22,778 nucleotides of DNA, taken from NCBI GenBank assembly GCA_016839665.1, contig JAEOTU010000060.1, positions 1-22,778 on the forward strand, given 5' to 3'. Shown here piece by piece: positions 16,065 through 22,778 of this stretch. The stretch's first letter is position 1. Each line of letters starts with the position of its first letter. Position numbers and translations under genes: made by a program. Under the pieces are notes generated by a model that saw nothing but the letters and a program-made list of their open reading frames with translations, made no database searches and was not told the DNA's origin. This DNA comes from Candidatus Hodarchaeota archaeon. Its GTDB lineage: Archaea > Asgardarchaeota > Heimdallarchaeia > Hodarchaeales > Hodarchaeaceae.

Positions 16065-16490
16065 CTAGTTTGATTTGGCTTCAATTATCGCAGCTGTTCC
16101 AGTTGCAGATATTACTACAATGCCTGATTGAAGTCCTAGGTCAGATGTTTCTAGATCCAATCCCACTATGGCATTTGCTCCAAGTGCCAAAGCTTTAGAT
16201 TTGGCTCTTTGAATTGCTTCAATCCTAGCTTTCTCCAGTTCTGTAGTGAATGCGGTAATTTCTCCACCAAACATCGACTGTATTCCAGCTACAAACTTAC
16301 CAAGAACACCTCTTGTCCTTGGTGTAAGACCGGTAACTACACCCAAGATTCTTCTTATTCTGTAACCTTCAATAGAAGGTGTTGTGGTTATAATAAATTC
16401 AGTATCTGTTCCAGGAACAAGTGATACTCCACAATTTGTGCAAAATTTTGCATCTGTATTAAGTTCAGATTCGCAGTTTGGACATTTCAA
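16065..16490 (-). CDS. YbjQ-family (UPF0145) protein with N-terminal zinc ribbon
   Basis: A 141-aa protein. CPNC and CTNC (C3, C6, C17, C20) form a zinc ribbon, followed by the YbjQ/DUF74 fold: IITTTPSIEGYRI, GVVTGLT, then ARIEAIQRAKSKALALGANAIVGLDLET, and VVISATGTA. YbjQ proteins form pentamers of unknown function, sometimes described as heavy-metal binding. The start is TTG 16490, fixed by AGGAGGTGA seven nt upstream, the strongest Shine-Dalgarno seen in the window. The zinc ribbon resembles that of the NTF2-like protein at 14805-15317, so the two may share partners. Confidence 0.88.
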   Translation of the reverse strand: MKCPNCESELNTDAKFCTNCGVSLVPGTDTEFIITTTPSIEGYRIRRILGVVTGLTPRTRGVLGKFVAGIQSMFGGEITAFTTELEKARIEAIQRAKSKALALGANAIVGLDLETSDLGLQSGIVVISATGTAAIIEAKSN

Positions 16491-16729
16491 TACATGTCAC
16501 CTCCTACCGATTTAATGTGCGCGCATAATGTTATTAATGCTATTTTAGGTAATCATGAAAATCAAGTTAATTTAACTAACCTTACAACAGAAGCACTATC
16601 ATTTAAAGATAACTAAATATCAATACAATTTCTGTATTTGACACCAATAATATTTTATAGCTAAAGATTTTTTTAACAAAATTTATCTCTTATTATCTTA
16701 GTAATGCAACATAGGGTCTTTTTCATGTG

Positions 16730-18007
16730 CTAATTTCGAGTGAATGTTCTTTTAGGTTCTTCAACGAATACTAGTAATAAGAACAAAGAAATCAATCCTA
16801 TCATGCTACTAATGAAAAAAGGTAATCCAGCTCCTTTTACAACCAAGCCTCCTAGAAAAGAGAATTTGAATACCTGAAATCTGTAAGTTGCATAGATCCA
16901 TGTTGACAAAATTGGGCCTAAAATAGCTCCAATACTAAAGAATGCGGACATTCTTCCAAATAGTTTTCCTCTTGTAGCTTCTGGTATTAAATCTGCATTT
17001 AGAGCTCTGGACGCTGGCATAGCAATATTATGTCCAAAAGATCGGAAAACAGTCACTATTGCTGAAGATAAAAGGTCGGGTGCAAATGGAAATATAATTG
17101 TAGCTATGCGCGAAGGTATGCTTCCAATGGCTATTATTGGTTTTCTACCTACCTTATCAGATATTCTTCCTGCATAAAGGTTACAGGCAATACCGACAAA
17201 ACCTGAGATAGATAATACTAAGCCTATCTGAAGTGAGGTTGCATTGAAGATGTCCACGAAGTAAAGTACACTGATTGGAATTATGAAACCAACGGCGAAA
17301 CCAGTCGCAAGCGAAGTGATATAAAGAATCTTCAACGATAGAAGAGTCCTATCACTTAGGGTCTCATATTCTCTTATAATAGAATATGATCTTGAGGAGA
17401 ATTTTCCTCGGGTCTCTTTAACACCAAAATGGACTAGAACCCATGCTATAAGGGCAAGTAAGGAATCAATAAAGAAAGGGATTCGGTAGCTCCATTCAAG
17501 CCCTAAACCGAGTATATCATTACATACGGATTGAATAGCACCCCCAAAGACTGGACCAAGGTTGAATCCCACCATTCCCAACGTCAAATAAAAACCCAAA
17601 GCTTCACCTCTTCTTTTCACAGGAACTTGATCTACAAGTGAAGCTTCAGCAGGAGCTGCAACAGCTGCTGTAGCAACTCCATTAAGAATTCTAATAACCA
17701 GCAAATGACTCCAGTTCCAGATGATCCCTGTTAAAGTTCCAAGGAAAATGTCAAAAAGCAGTCCTATTTGTATAAGTCGTTTTCTACCGATCTTATCTGA
17801 AATGCTACCAAATTTTTGTGAGAGTAATGCATTCGCTGCTGTGAAGGCAGCTGTGAAAAATCCTATATACAATATTGGTGCATCCAGTAGCTCCGCGTAT
17901 TGGGGAAAATACGACATAGGTAATGCATAAGCCATGTTTTCAACTAAAGAAGACAAAGATAAGATCATGACACTGGTACTATACAGTTTATTATTTCGCA
18001 TTAGCAT
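16730..18007 (-). CDS. Major facilitator superfamily transporter
   Basis: About 425 aa with roughly twelve hydrophobic segments, in the cell membrane. The MFS signature between helices 2 and 3 appears as GSISDKIGRKRLIQIG, and the matching loop in the second half as GRISDKVGRKPIIAIG, showing the internal duplication. It belongs to the drug/metabolite exporter type by general pattern, but substrate cannot be predicted. Start uncertain: TTG 18010, ATG 18007 or ATG 18001 are all possible and none has a clear Shine-Dalgarno. The stop is at 16730. It stands alone with AT-rich flanks. Confidence 0.9.
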   Translation of the reverse strand: MLMRNNKLYSTSVMILSLSSLVENMAYALPMSYFPQYAELLDAPILYIGFFTAAFTAANALLSQKFGSISDKIGRKRLIQIGLLFDIFLGTLTGIIWNWSHLLVIRILNGVATAAVAAPAEASLVDQVPVKRRGEALGFYLTLGMVGFNLGPVFGGAIQSVCNDILGLGLEWSYRIPFFIDSLLALIAWVLVHFGVKETRGKFSSRSYSIIREYETLSDRTLLSLKILYITSLATGFAVGFIIPISVLYFVDIFNATSLQIGLVLSISGFVGIACNLYAGRISDKVGRKPIIAIGSIPSRIATIIFPFAPDLLSSAIVTVFRSFGHNIAMPASRALNADLIPEATRGKLFGRMSAFFSIGAILGPILSTWIYATYRFQVFKFSFLGGLVVKGAGLPFFISSMIGLISLFLLLVFVEEPKRTFTRN

Positions 18008-18032
18008 CAAAAAGGGGTATTTTAATTTATTA

Positions 18033-18040
18033 AGCTAGCT
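18033..18040. repeat. AGCTAGCT palindrome upstream of the MFS gene
   Basis: Within the 238-bp gap between the divergent MFS and Fpg-like genes, about 25 bp upstream of the MFS start. Sequence around it is TAAGCTAGCTAA, again with several stops. No other structure is evident in this gap. Confidence 0.5.
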
Positions 18041-18248
18041 AAAGTATCACCTATTCATACGCTCTGTAGTTGAAAAAGTTCTAATTATCTGGATTACAAG
18101 TCATTCCATACTCTATTGCCGATGTTCTATTACTAGCGTGTGCATAGACACTAAAATGGTACATTGAATAGAAAACAATAATATTCCTAGTTAAAAATAC
18201 TAAGAATAATGTGTTCGCACAACGTATTTATAATACAGGTGAACATCG

Positions 18249-19010
18249 TTGAGCATTGAACTTGCAGAGGCAAAATTTCTTGCAGGACAGATGAATAGGG
18301 AACTTCGTAGTAAGAATATTAAATCCTATTATTTGCAGGATTATGAGAGGCTGCAAAGAATTGGTATGTTGAACAAGAATATAACAACCTTCGATCAAAT
18401 TGTTAATAGAGAAATAAAATCGGTGGTATCTAGGGGGAATGTTATTTGGATAAAACTGAACAATGGAATAAATCTTATTTTAGGTCTTGAGTATGGAGGA
18501 GAAATATTATTTCACAAAAATCAGAAAACAGATTCGAAGTTCCACTTGAAACTTGATTTCGTTGATAATACTTCATTAACAGTAAGGCTCACTAGCATGG
18601 GTATCATCAAAGCGATGAGTGAAAGTGACTTGATAAACTGCTATGTACATAAACGAGATTTCAATCCGGAAAAACTTTCGCCTATAGATGAAGAATTTAC
18701 TTATAAGACCTTCTCAAAGCTCCTAGAGTCTAAGAATCGTATGCTCAAATCCATGCTTGTAGGAAAACAAGCTGTTGTAGTAGGACTTAGCAATAGTTCC
18801 TTCCAAGACATTATATACCGAGCAGGACTTCATCCAAAACGAAGGGCATCAGATCTAACTGAAAACGAGAAACATGCCCTTTATGATGCTATTACACTTA
18901 TTCTCAAAGAAAGAATCAATCTCAACTGCAAAGACCAGTTCTACGACCTATATGGAAATCAAGGTAGCTACACACCAGCCATGGGTCCGAACATGAAGCA
19001 CAAGAGATGA
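18249..19010 (+). CDS. Fpg/MutM-like protein, cut by UGA at the zinc finger
   Basis: A DNA-glycosylase-fold protein of the Fpg/Nei superfamily. TTG 18249 follows AGGTGA at a normal distance. The beta-sandwich domain is followed by the helix-two-turn-helix part (LVGKQAVVVGLSNSSFQDII, GLHPKRRASDL) and YGNQGSYTPAMGPNM, typical before the finger. Codon 254 is TGA (19008-19010); the frame then continues for 25 codons with the rest of a zinc finger (see next entry). The N-terminus is unusual: the catalytic Pro of Fpg (MPELPE) is replaced (MSIELAE), and the usual Lys of the RGK segment reads Asn (SRGN), so classic glycosylase/lyase chemistry may be absent. Either a nonsense mutation or UGA recoding could explain the stop; decay is likelier given nearby pseudogenes. 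Confidence 0.85.
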   Translation: MSIELAEAKFLAGQMNRELRSKNIKSYYLQDYERLQRIGMLNKNITTFDQIVNREIKSVVSRGNVIWIKLNNGINLILGLEYGGEILFHKNQKTDSKFHLKLDFVDNTSLTVRLTSMGIIKAMSESDLINCYVHKRDFNPEKLSPIDEEFTYKTFSKLLESKNRMLKSMLVGKQAVVVGLSNSSFQDIIYRAGLHPKRRASDLTENEKHALYDAITLILKERINLNCKDQFYDLYGNQGSYTPAMGPNMKHKR

Positions 19011-19088
19011 TCAAAATGTAGGACTCTCATAGAAAAGTTAAGCGTCAGTGGAGGCTACATATATCTGTGCCCCAACTGTCAAATATGA
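19011..19088 (+). other. In-frame remainder of the Fpg zinc finger after UGA
   Basis: Directly after the TGA the same frame reads SKCRTLIEKL, SVSGGYIYLCPNCQI and ends at TGA 19086-19088. With the TGA as the first ligand the pattern is X-x2-C-x16-C-x2-C, exactly the Fpg zinc finger C-x2-C-x16-C-x2-C. Three of four cysteines and the hydrophobic pattern are kept, so the region was under selection until recently or is still read through. Confidence 0.85.
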
Positions 19089-19376
19089 AAAGTTAATACT
19101 TCTATAGCTAGCATACTTCAGAGCGCGCCAAAATACTCGTGTGATAAGTTCAAGAATAACAACAAGAGGGTACATCAAGATAGCTCTTGTCAAAAAGAAC
19201 TTCCTTAGAAATATCGAGAACCAAGAGAAAGATATCTCGCTAACACAAGATTCATACATTGATTTCCATAAAAAATGTTTTAAGAAATCAAGATTATTTC
19301 CTCTCCGTGATAAACTTTTACCCGAAGCTTCCAGTCGGAAATAAATAGTAGAAACCGAGAAATAAATTACAGACAT

Positions 19377-19505
19377 GCGGGGGTCGCAGAGCCAGGTCAA
19401 CCTTCACGGGACTAGATGCGCGGAGCGTCTGACAAAAGTACAACGCGCGTAGGACTCAAGATCCCGTCCTGAAGGGGTTCGTGGGTTCGAATCCCACCCC
19501 CCGCA
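19377..19505 (+). tRNA. tRNA-Leu(CAA) with an intron
   Basis: The acceptor GCGGGGG (19377-19383) pairs perfectly with CCCCCGC (19498-19504), with A73 at 19505; CCA is not encoded. The T arm GTGGG-TTCGAAT-CCCAC (19481-19497) is perfect and the variable arm is long, as in class II tRNAs. The anticodon stem CGGGA/TCCCG holds the loop CTCAAGA once a 43-nt insert is removed, giving anticodon CAA (19457-19459). The D stem GCAG/CTTC has one C-U mismatch. Mature length would be 86 nt, normal for Leu. A TATA-like AAATAAATA lies about 30-40 nt upstream. Confidence 0.92.
19414..19456 (+). other. tRNA intron, non-canonical position
   Basis: 43 nt interrupt the anticodon arm. GGACT occurs at both borders (19409-19413 and 19452-19456), so the join could fall anywhere from between positions 28 and 29 to between 33 and 34; the canonical site after position 37 is excluded because CAAGA is contiguous in the 3' exon. 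The insert folds around GCGCG (19418-19422) and CGCGC (19444-19448). I could not resolve a standard bulge-helix-bulge by eye, so the splice sites are provisional. Confidence 0.7.
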
Positions 19506-19514
19506 CTTTGGCAT

Positions 19515-19524
19515 GCTAGCTAGC
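19515..19524. repeat. GCTAGCTAGC palindrome after the tRNA
   Basis: One of a set of (GCTA)n tandem palindromes in this window. It sits 9 bp after the tRNA and supplies the TAG (19517-19519) that closes the upstream side of the zinc-ribbon fragment. Confidence 0.6.
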
Positions 19525-19633
19525 TTACTGGTTTTCAACCATTTCTGGAGAACATGCAGGTATAAGACAAGAAAGAACAGTAGAACATTATAGATGCACA
19601 AAATGCAATCATACATGGACTGAAACCAGATAG
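19520..19633 (+). pseudogene. C-terminal zinc-ribbon gene fragment
   Basis: The frame from just after a TAG in the GCTAGCTAGC repeat reads GEHAGIRQERTVEHYRCTKC, NHTWTETR and stops at 19631-19633. CTKCNHTW and the length before the stop look like the second half of a TFS/Rpb9-type zinc ribbon, which ends most such proteins. No start codon and no first Cys pair are present, so it is a 3' remnant, possibly brought next to the tRNA by recombination. The match is short, hence low-to-moderate confidence. Confidence 0.45.
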
Positions 19634-19661
19634 ATATCGGAGCTCCCAACAATGCGTGCTT

Positions 19662-21269
19662 CTATGGTTGTATGTATTGTGTAATGGTTTTCTGGTCTTC
19701 GGGGAGGGGCTTGAATGTTGTGGTCTTCATGGTTTGTGTGAAGCCATAGATCTTTTCAACTTTGTCCTTTACGCTAAATAGTCTGGTTTTTTCATGGGTG
19801 TCTTTGCTTACTAAGGCTATGGTTTTCGCAACACTTTTGTCTCCTGGTTGTCGGAGAATGCGTCCAAACCGTTGTATCCACTTCCTGGGATTGCTGGGGG
19901 GGTCAATCCAGATTTCAAGGTCTGCGGAAGGTATGTCCAGTCCTTCTTCTCCCACGCTGGTGCACACAAGTGCTTCAGCAGTTTCCTTGAAGTGTAGCAG
20001 GGCGGATGCTTGTTGGTCCATTGTCATGTCGCCCTTTCCAACTAGACATGCAACCTTTTCGATAGCTTTCTGGTTTTGTAGAACTGTAGCAAGTTGCTTT
20101 GCTGCTTCCACAGACTCTACGTAGACTATTACCTTCTGGTAGGACTCTCTTCTCAGGATGTGGGCAGCAGCTTCGAGTTTGTGGTTGAAGCAGTCTTTAA
20201 GGGCTTCATGGTACGCGGTGTAAATTGAGGTGTCTTCGAGGTTCTTTCTTTTATTCTTGAGGTCACGGAATCTCCAGGTCTTGTAGTCTCTGACGCTGCT
20301 AGCGCCATCTTCCACAATTCTCATTCTCAACATTCTGATTGCGAGAAGAGCTCGGCATAACGCGTGTCTGGAACAGTTTCGTGGATGTTTCGAACCGTAC
20401 ATTCTCTGGATACGGAAATTGTAGACGCTGATGAGTTTGCCTAGAGCATGGTATACTCTCATGAGTGGTGGAGGAGTTTCCATCTGCTCAACTATAAGCA
20501 ACCTTTCGGGCATATGCTCCTTTATTCCAGGCTCATTTACGCTGAAGATTCGGATCTCATCGAAGACCTTTCTTAGCTCTTTAAGCCTCTGTGGCGCGTG
20601 AAGCTGAGGAGTAGCACTTAAAGCCAAAATCTTAGCGTTGCAAGCTCTAGCCGACAATAGGACGGAGTAGCCATCCGTCAAGCCAATGTATCTTTGGCAC
20701 TCGTCAGCTACAACAATATCGAAAGGAAAACTCTCCATGAAGTCTGACAAGTACCGGATAGGTTCCTCCATTACTCTGGCCTTTCTCAAGATTTTTTCAT
20801 GGTTCTTCAGGTTATCGTTGTAGAAGGTCTGTGGAGTCGTAACAACGAAGGAGTTGTTCCAAACCCTGAGCTTCTCCCGCGTCTTGGGAGATACTCCTCC
20901 TGAAACGAAGAACGCTTGTACACCGAGTTTTTCCCGTGCGAAAAACGCTTGTTGAACCCCGAGAGGAACAGAAGGAACAAGAAAAAGCACCCGTATTGGA
21001 GTCTTCCTCGACTCCTCGTGCAATCTTGCCCCAGCTAGATACGTCTTACCTAGACCAGTAGGCAACCCAAGAATCAAATCAGACTCACCCATCTCACCAA
21101 GAATCTTCTCCTGAAAAGGCCACAAAGAATAACCGAGCTCAGAGATCATCACTCTTTCCCTTTCAGGAACAAGGCTCTGCGGAGCAATATTTGAAGTGAC
21201 GACCCGAACTGAATAAGAGCCTTCATCAAGGTATTGAAGATAAGCCGACCATCCTTCCAGCAGTTCCAT
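19662..21269 (-). CDS. Hef/FANCM-like SF2 DNA helicase (no nuclease domain)
   Basis: Superfamily 2 helicase of the archaeal Hef/MPH1/FANCM type, expected to remodel forks or branched DNA. Motif I is LGLPTGLGKT (67-76), motif Ia LVPSVPL, motif II DECQ (189-192, usually DEAH/DECH), motif III LSATP (217-221). A helical insert (about 255-360) precedes the second RecA domain with VYVES, VGEEGLDIP and QRFGRILR (motif VI). The Hef XPF-type nuclease domain is absent; about 535 aa. ATG 21269 preferred over TTG 21287; GGGAG abuts the ATG rather than sitting upstream, so a short-leader mRNA is likely, with a TATA-like ATATTTATC at 21316-21325. Base composition is richer in G+C than genes to its left, hinting at a different history. 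Confidence 0.85.
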   Translation of the reverse strand: MELLEGWSAYLQYLDEGSYSVRVVTSNIAPQSLVPERERVMISELGYSLWPFQEKILGEMGESDLILGLPTGLGKTYLAGARLHEESRKTPIRVLFLVPSVPLGVQQAFFAREKLGVQAFFVSGGVSPKTREKLRVWNNSFVVTTPQTFYNDNLKNHEKILRKARVMEEPIRYLSDFMESFPFDIVVADECQRYIGLTDGYSVLLSARACNAKILALSATPQLHAPQRLKELRKVFDEIRIFSVNEPGIKEHMPERLLIVEQMETPPPLMRVYHALGKLISVYNFRIQRMYGSKHPRNCSRHALCRALLAIRMLRMRIVEDGASSVRDYKTWRFRDLKNKRKNLEDTSIYTAYHEALKDCFNHKLEAAAHILRRESYQKVIVYVESVEAAKQLATVLQNQKAIEKVACLVGKGDMTMDQQASALLHFKETAEALVCTSVGEEGLDIPSADLEIWIDPPSNPRKWIQRFGRILRQPGDKSVAKTIALVSKDTHEKTRLFSVKDKVEKIYGFTQTMKTTTFKPLPEDQKTITQYIQP

Positions 21270-21350
21270 CTCCCGACCGTTTGTCAAACAAGATTGATCT
21301 TAATGACGAATGGAGATAAATATGCTCGCCCGTTACTCCCACCTCCCACC

Positions 21351-21358
21351 AGCTAGCT
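21351..21358. repeat. AGCTAGCT palindrome at the 3' end of the IS110 remnant
   Basis: The stop codon of the transposase remnant on the minus strand (21353-21355) is formed by this repeat. Confidence 0.55.
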
Positions 21359-21541
21359 ATCCTCATTCTCCTTGACTAAATCCTTGATCTTCCCGGAAAC
21401 TTTACGAATCTGTTCATCAAGAACCTCCATAACCAACAGAAGCTGGTTCACACAGTCTATCCCCAAACACTTCAGCTCCCTTCCTCGCCTCGTAAATAAA
21501 GGTACCCTGAGGTCAATATCTCGTCTATCCAGTTCAGCGTG
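21353..21541 (-). pseudogene. IS110-type transposase fragment
   Basis: Between two (GCTA)n repeats the minus strand reads 62 codons: ELDRRDIDLR, FTRRGRELKCLGIDCVNQLL, then VMEVLDEQIRKVSGKIKDLV and KENEDS. This matches the region of IS110-family transposases that joins the DEDD catalytic domain to the C-terminal HhH part (GRE.L..L.L....L.....L.E.I..IS.KI..LA). No catalytic residues remain, and both ends coincide with TAG codons in the repeats. IS110 elements insert by a bridge-RNA-guided recombinase, but no RNA or intact end is recognisable here. Confidence 0.6.
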
Positions 21542-21550
21542 CTAGCTAGC
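21541..21550. repeat. GCTAGCTAGC palindrome at the 5' end of the IS110 remnant
   Basis: Supplies TAG on the minus strand (21542-21544), closing the transposase remnant on its upstream side. Part of the same (GCTA)n set. Confidence 0.55.
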
Positions 21551-21576
21551 TCTGGAAGGAGAATTCAACATACCAT

Positions 21577-21588
21577 CTAGCTAGCTAA
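21577..21588. repeat. CTAGCTAGCTAA, stop in all six frames
   Basis: Reads TAG, TAG and TAA at 4-nt steps on the plus strand and three TAG on the minus strand, so all six frames terminate within 12 bp. It is 27 bp from the repeat at 21541-21550. Confidence 0.55.
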
Positions 21589-21723
21589 ATGGTAACAACA
21601 ATTAAGTGGAGTCCAAGAATTCCTTGTTAATGGATAATAAAATAGAATACGTCTAAGATTCATTAGTAGAAATATATCTACGTGGAATAGTTATGTATAA
21701 AAAACATAGGGTATTCGAGAAGC
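21589..21723. other. Intergenic DNA between two (GCTA)n repeats
   Basis: 135 bp of AT-rich sequence bounded by the repeats at 21577-21588 and 21724-21734, with no frame of note. It lacks the higher G+C of the genes on either side and holds no recognisable promoter or terminator. Confidence 0.4.
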
Positions 21724-21734
21724 CTAGCTAGCTA
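21724..21734. repeat. CTAGCTAGCTA at the 3' end of the permease gene
   Basis: Forms the stop codon of the FtsX-like permease (TAG on the minus strand, 21724-21726). Same tandem repeat as at 14616-14627, 18033-18040, 19515-19524, 21351-21358, 21541-21550 and 21577-21588. Confidence 0.55.
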
Positions 21735-22778
21735 TGCTGTATTGGAGAATGAGGCTACGAATGAAAGTGGTTGTTCTATGTACGCTAGCTTCATAGCGGG
21801 ACATCGTCATCTCTTGCCGAGTTTTACAGGAAAGACAGGCAATATATTGGTTTGGGAGATGAGTCTTCTCCAAGTACAGTATATTATCGGTCACAACACT
21901 CTGATATTCGGTTAAAACGAAAGTAAAAGATATACAGGTAGCTGATCCCTTGCTGGAAACCTTGACTTTTTCAATAAAAGGTGATTCTTGAAGCCATTTT
22001 TCCATGAGGACAAGGAAAGTCTCCAATTCTTTTTCATTGATTCGGATGGGCAAACTGAGAAGGAATGGTTCCGTGCTCGTATTGGGTCGGCTTTCGATTT
22101 TCCATTTCTTCAGGAGGGATGGTGTAACAATAACAGAAGCCTTAGTAGCAGGCAAGGCTGAACCCATTACTGCAGCTGATATTGAAAGAATGAGGACAAT
22201 GATGCCCCAGCTCACTTCTACCTTCTGTTTCAATATTAAACCATGTATAAACATGGGCATAAAGCGGTAGCTGGTCAAACCTAGGATATATCCTAGGCTC
22301 CCAGCTGCGACGCTTACAACTACAGCTTCAGTCACGAATACAGCTGAGATGTGAAAAGGGTTCATGCCCACTGCAGACATAGTTGCAACTTCCCGTCTTC
22401 GTTCATAAACAGCTCCTAACATGAAGGCTCCCACGTTTAGAACCACCAATATTAACGGGAATAGAGCAGTGGTGAAACCACTGGCTATATAATGCTCACC
22501 TATCTGTAAATGGAAGACTTCACCAGCTACGGAAGCGAAGGCGTCGAAGCCAGACCACCTCAAAACCATCATGCGGGCAAGAGTCATGATTTCCTGTGGG
22601 TCTTGCGTTTGAATATTCACCCTTGAAATCACCATCTCAGGAAGAACTTGAGCAGTTTCACCATGTACTATAACAACCTGCCAACCAGGAACATACATAA
22701 ACACGAAACCCACTTGGGGTGGTGCAAATACATATTCCGGGGACAGCGGTAATCCATTCAAATCTCTGAGTGCATCAA
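21724..22778 (-). CDS. FtsX-like ABC transporter permease, N-terminus beyond the right edge
   Basis: The frame is open at the window edge, so about 351 C-terminal residues are seen; the TTG at 22761 is unlikely to be a true start. An extracellular MacB-like region is followed by the FtsX membrane core: a helix at LFPLILVVLNVGAFMLG, the cytoplasmic signature YERRREVATMSAVGM, a helix at AVFVTEAVVVSVAAGSLGYIL and one at WGIIVLILSISAAVMGSALP, then KASVIVTPSLLKKW. A soluble tail of about 130 residues follows. It would couple with an ATPase to move a lipoprotein-like or peptide substrate; the ATPase is not in the window. The stop TAG (21724-21726) lies inside a CTAGCTAGCTA repeat, so the C-terminus may be cut short. 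Confidence 0.8.
   Translation of the reverse strand, partial: DALRDLNGLPLSPEYVFAPPQVGFVFMYVPGWQVVIVHGETAQVLPEMVISRVNIQTQDPQEIMTLARMMVLRWSGFDAFASVAGEVFHLQIGEHYIASGFTTALFPLILVVLNVGAFMLGAVYERRREVATMSAVGMNPFHISAVFVTEAVVVSVAAGSLGYILGLTSYRFMPMFIHGLILKQKVEVSWGIIVLILSISAAVMGSALPATKASVIVTPSLLKKWKIESRPNTSTEPFLLSLPIRINEKELETFLVLMEKWLQESPFIEKVKVSSKGSATCISFTFVLTEYQSVVTDNILYLEKTHLPNQYIACLSCKTRQEMTMSRYEASVHRTTTFIRSLILQYSIAS

Noticed and set aside
19038..19400. 120-codon minus-strand ORF
   Set aside because: Overlaps the Fpg zinc-finger tail and the tRNA 5' end and shows no family features.
19404..19652. Minus-strand ORF with GGWDSNPRTPSGRD
   Set aside because: It is the antisense translation of the tRNA-Leu; this peptide string is a well-known artefact of tRNA 3' halves.
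1..22778. CRISPR array or defence island
   Set aside because: No regularly spaced direct repeats of 24-40 bp and no cas, toxin-antitoxin or restriction genes were seen.

Overview
The window looks archaeal and most resembles a Bathyarchaeia-type (TACK) genome, although no rRNA is present to fix the lineage. The archaeal evidence is an Orc1/Cdc6 initiator beside an origin with ORB-like boxes, a geranylgeranylglyceryl phosphate synthase for archaeal lipids, an Elf1-type zinc ribbon, a remnant of the PolD large subunit, a PhoU protein with an AbrB domain, an H4MPT formyltransferase and an intron-containing tRNA-Leu. Most of the window is AT-rich. The last ~3.1 kb (helicase and FtsX permease) is visibly richer in G+C.

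Left part (1-5058). A partial hypothetical gene runs off the left edge. A tight minus-strand run follows: purD, a HAD phosphatase of the EhaR/COG4030 type, ftr and a PfkB kinase. It joins purine synthesis to the tetrahydromethanopterin one-carbon pathway. Next come a broken OB-fold ssDNA-binding gene and a cysteine-rich small gene, both on the plus strand.

Centre (6178-11207). A PhoU-like regulator is followed by orc1/cdc6 and a 789-bp AT-rich intergenic region. That region has three 25-bp boxes with identical spacing and a strong hairpin, and is a convincing replication origin. To its right lie a winged-helix gene, a membrane-anchored coiled-coil winged-helix gene with a palindromic operator-like leader, and an unrecognised possible HTH gene.

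Right of centre (11519-14388). elf1, GGGP synthase and a Cys-rich ORF form a plus-strand operon. It runs into a decayed N-terminal piece of DNA polymerase D large subunit. PRPP synthetase stands opposite, with two palindromes upstream.

Right part (14800-22778). This part has three small zinc-ribbon or Cys-rich genes, an MFS transporter and an Fpg-like protein whose frame meets UGA exactly at the first zinc-finger cysteine. Beyond these are tRNA-Leu(CAA) with a 43-nt insert in the anticodon arm, a zinc-ribbon fragment, a Hef-like helicase, an IS110-type transposase remnant and a partial FtsX permease. A (GCTA)n palindrome that creates TAG stops on both strands recurs here and sits at the ends of several gene remnants.

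Overall the window combines an apparently functional origin with several decaying genes, two of them for replication proteins. No complete new defence system or CRISPR array was found. The most unusual items are the UGA-interrupted Fpg-like gene, the origin with its regulator genes, the replication pseudogenes and the recurrent stop-palindrome.
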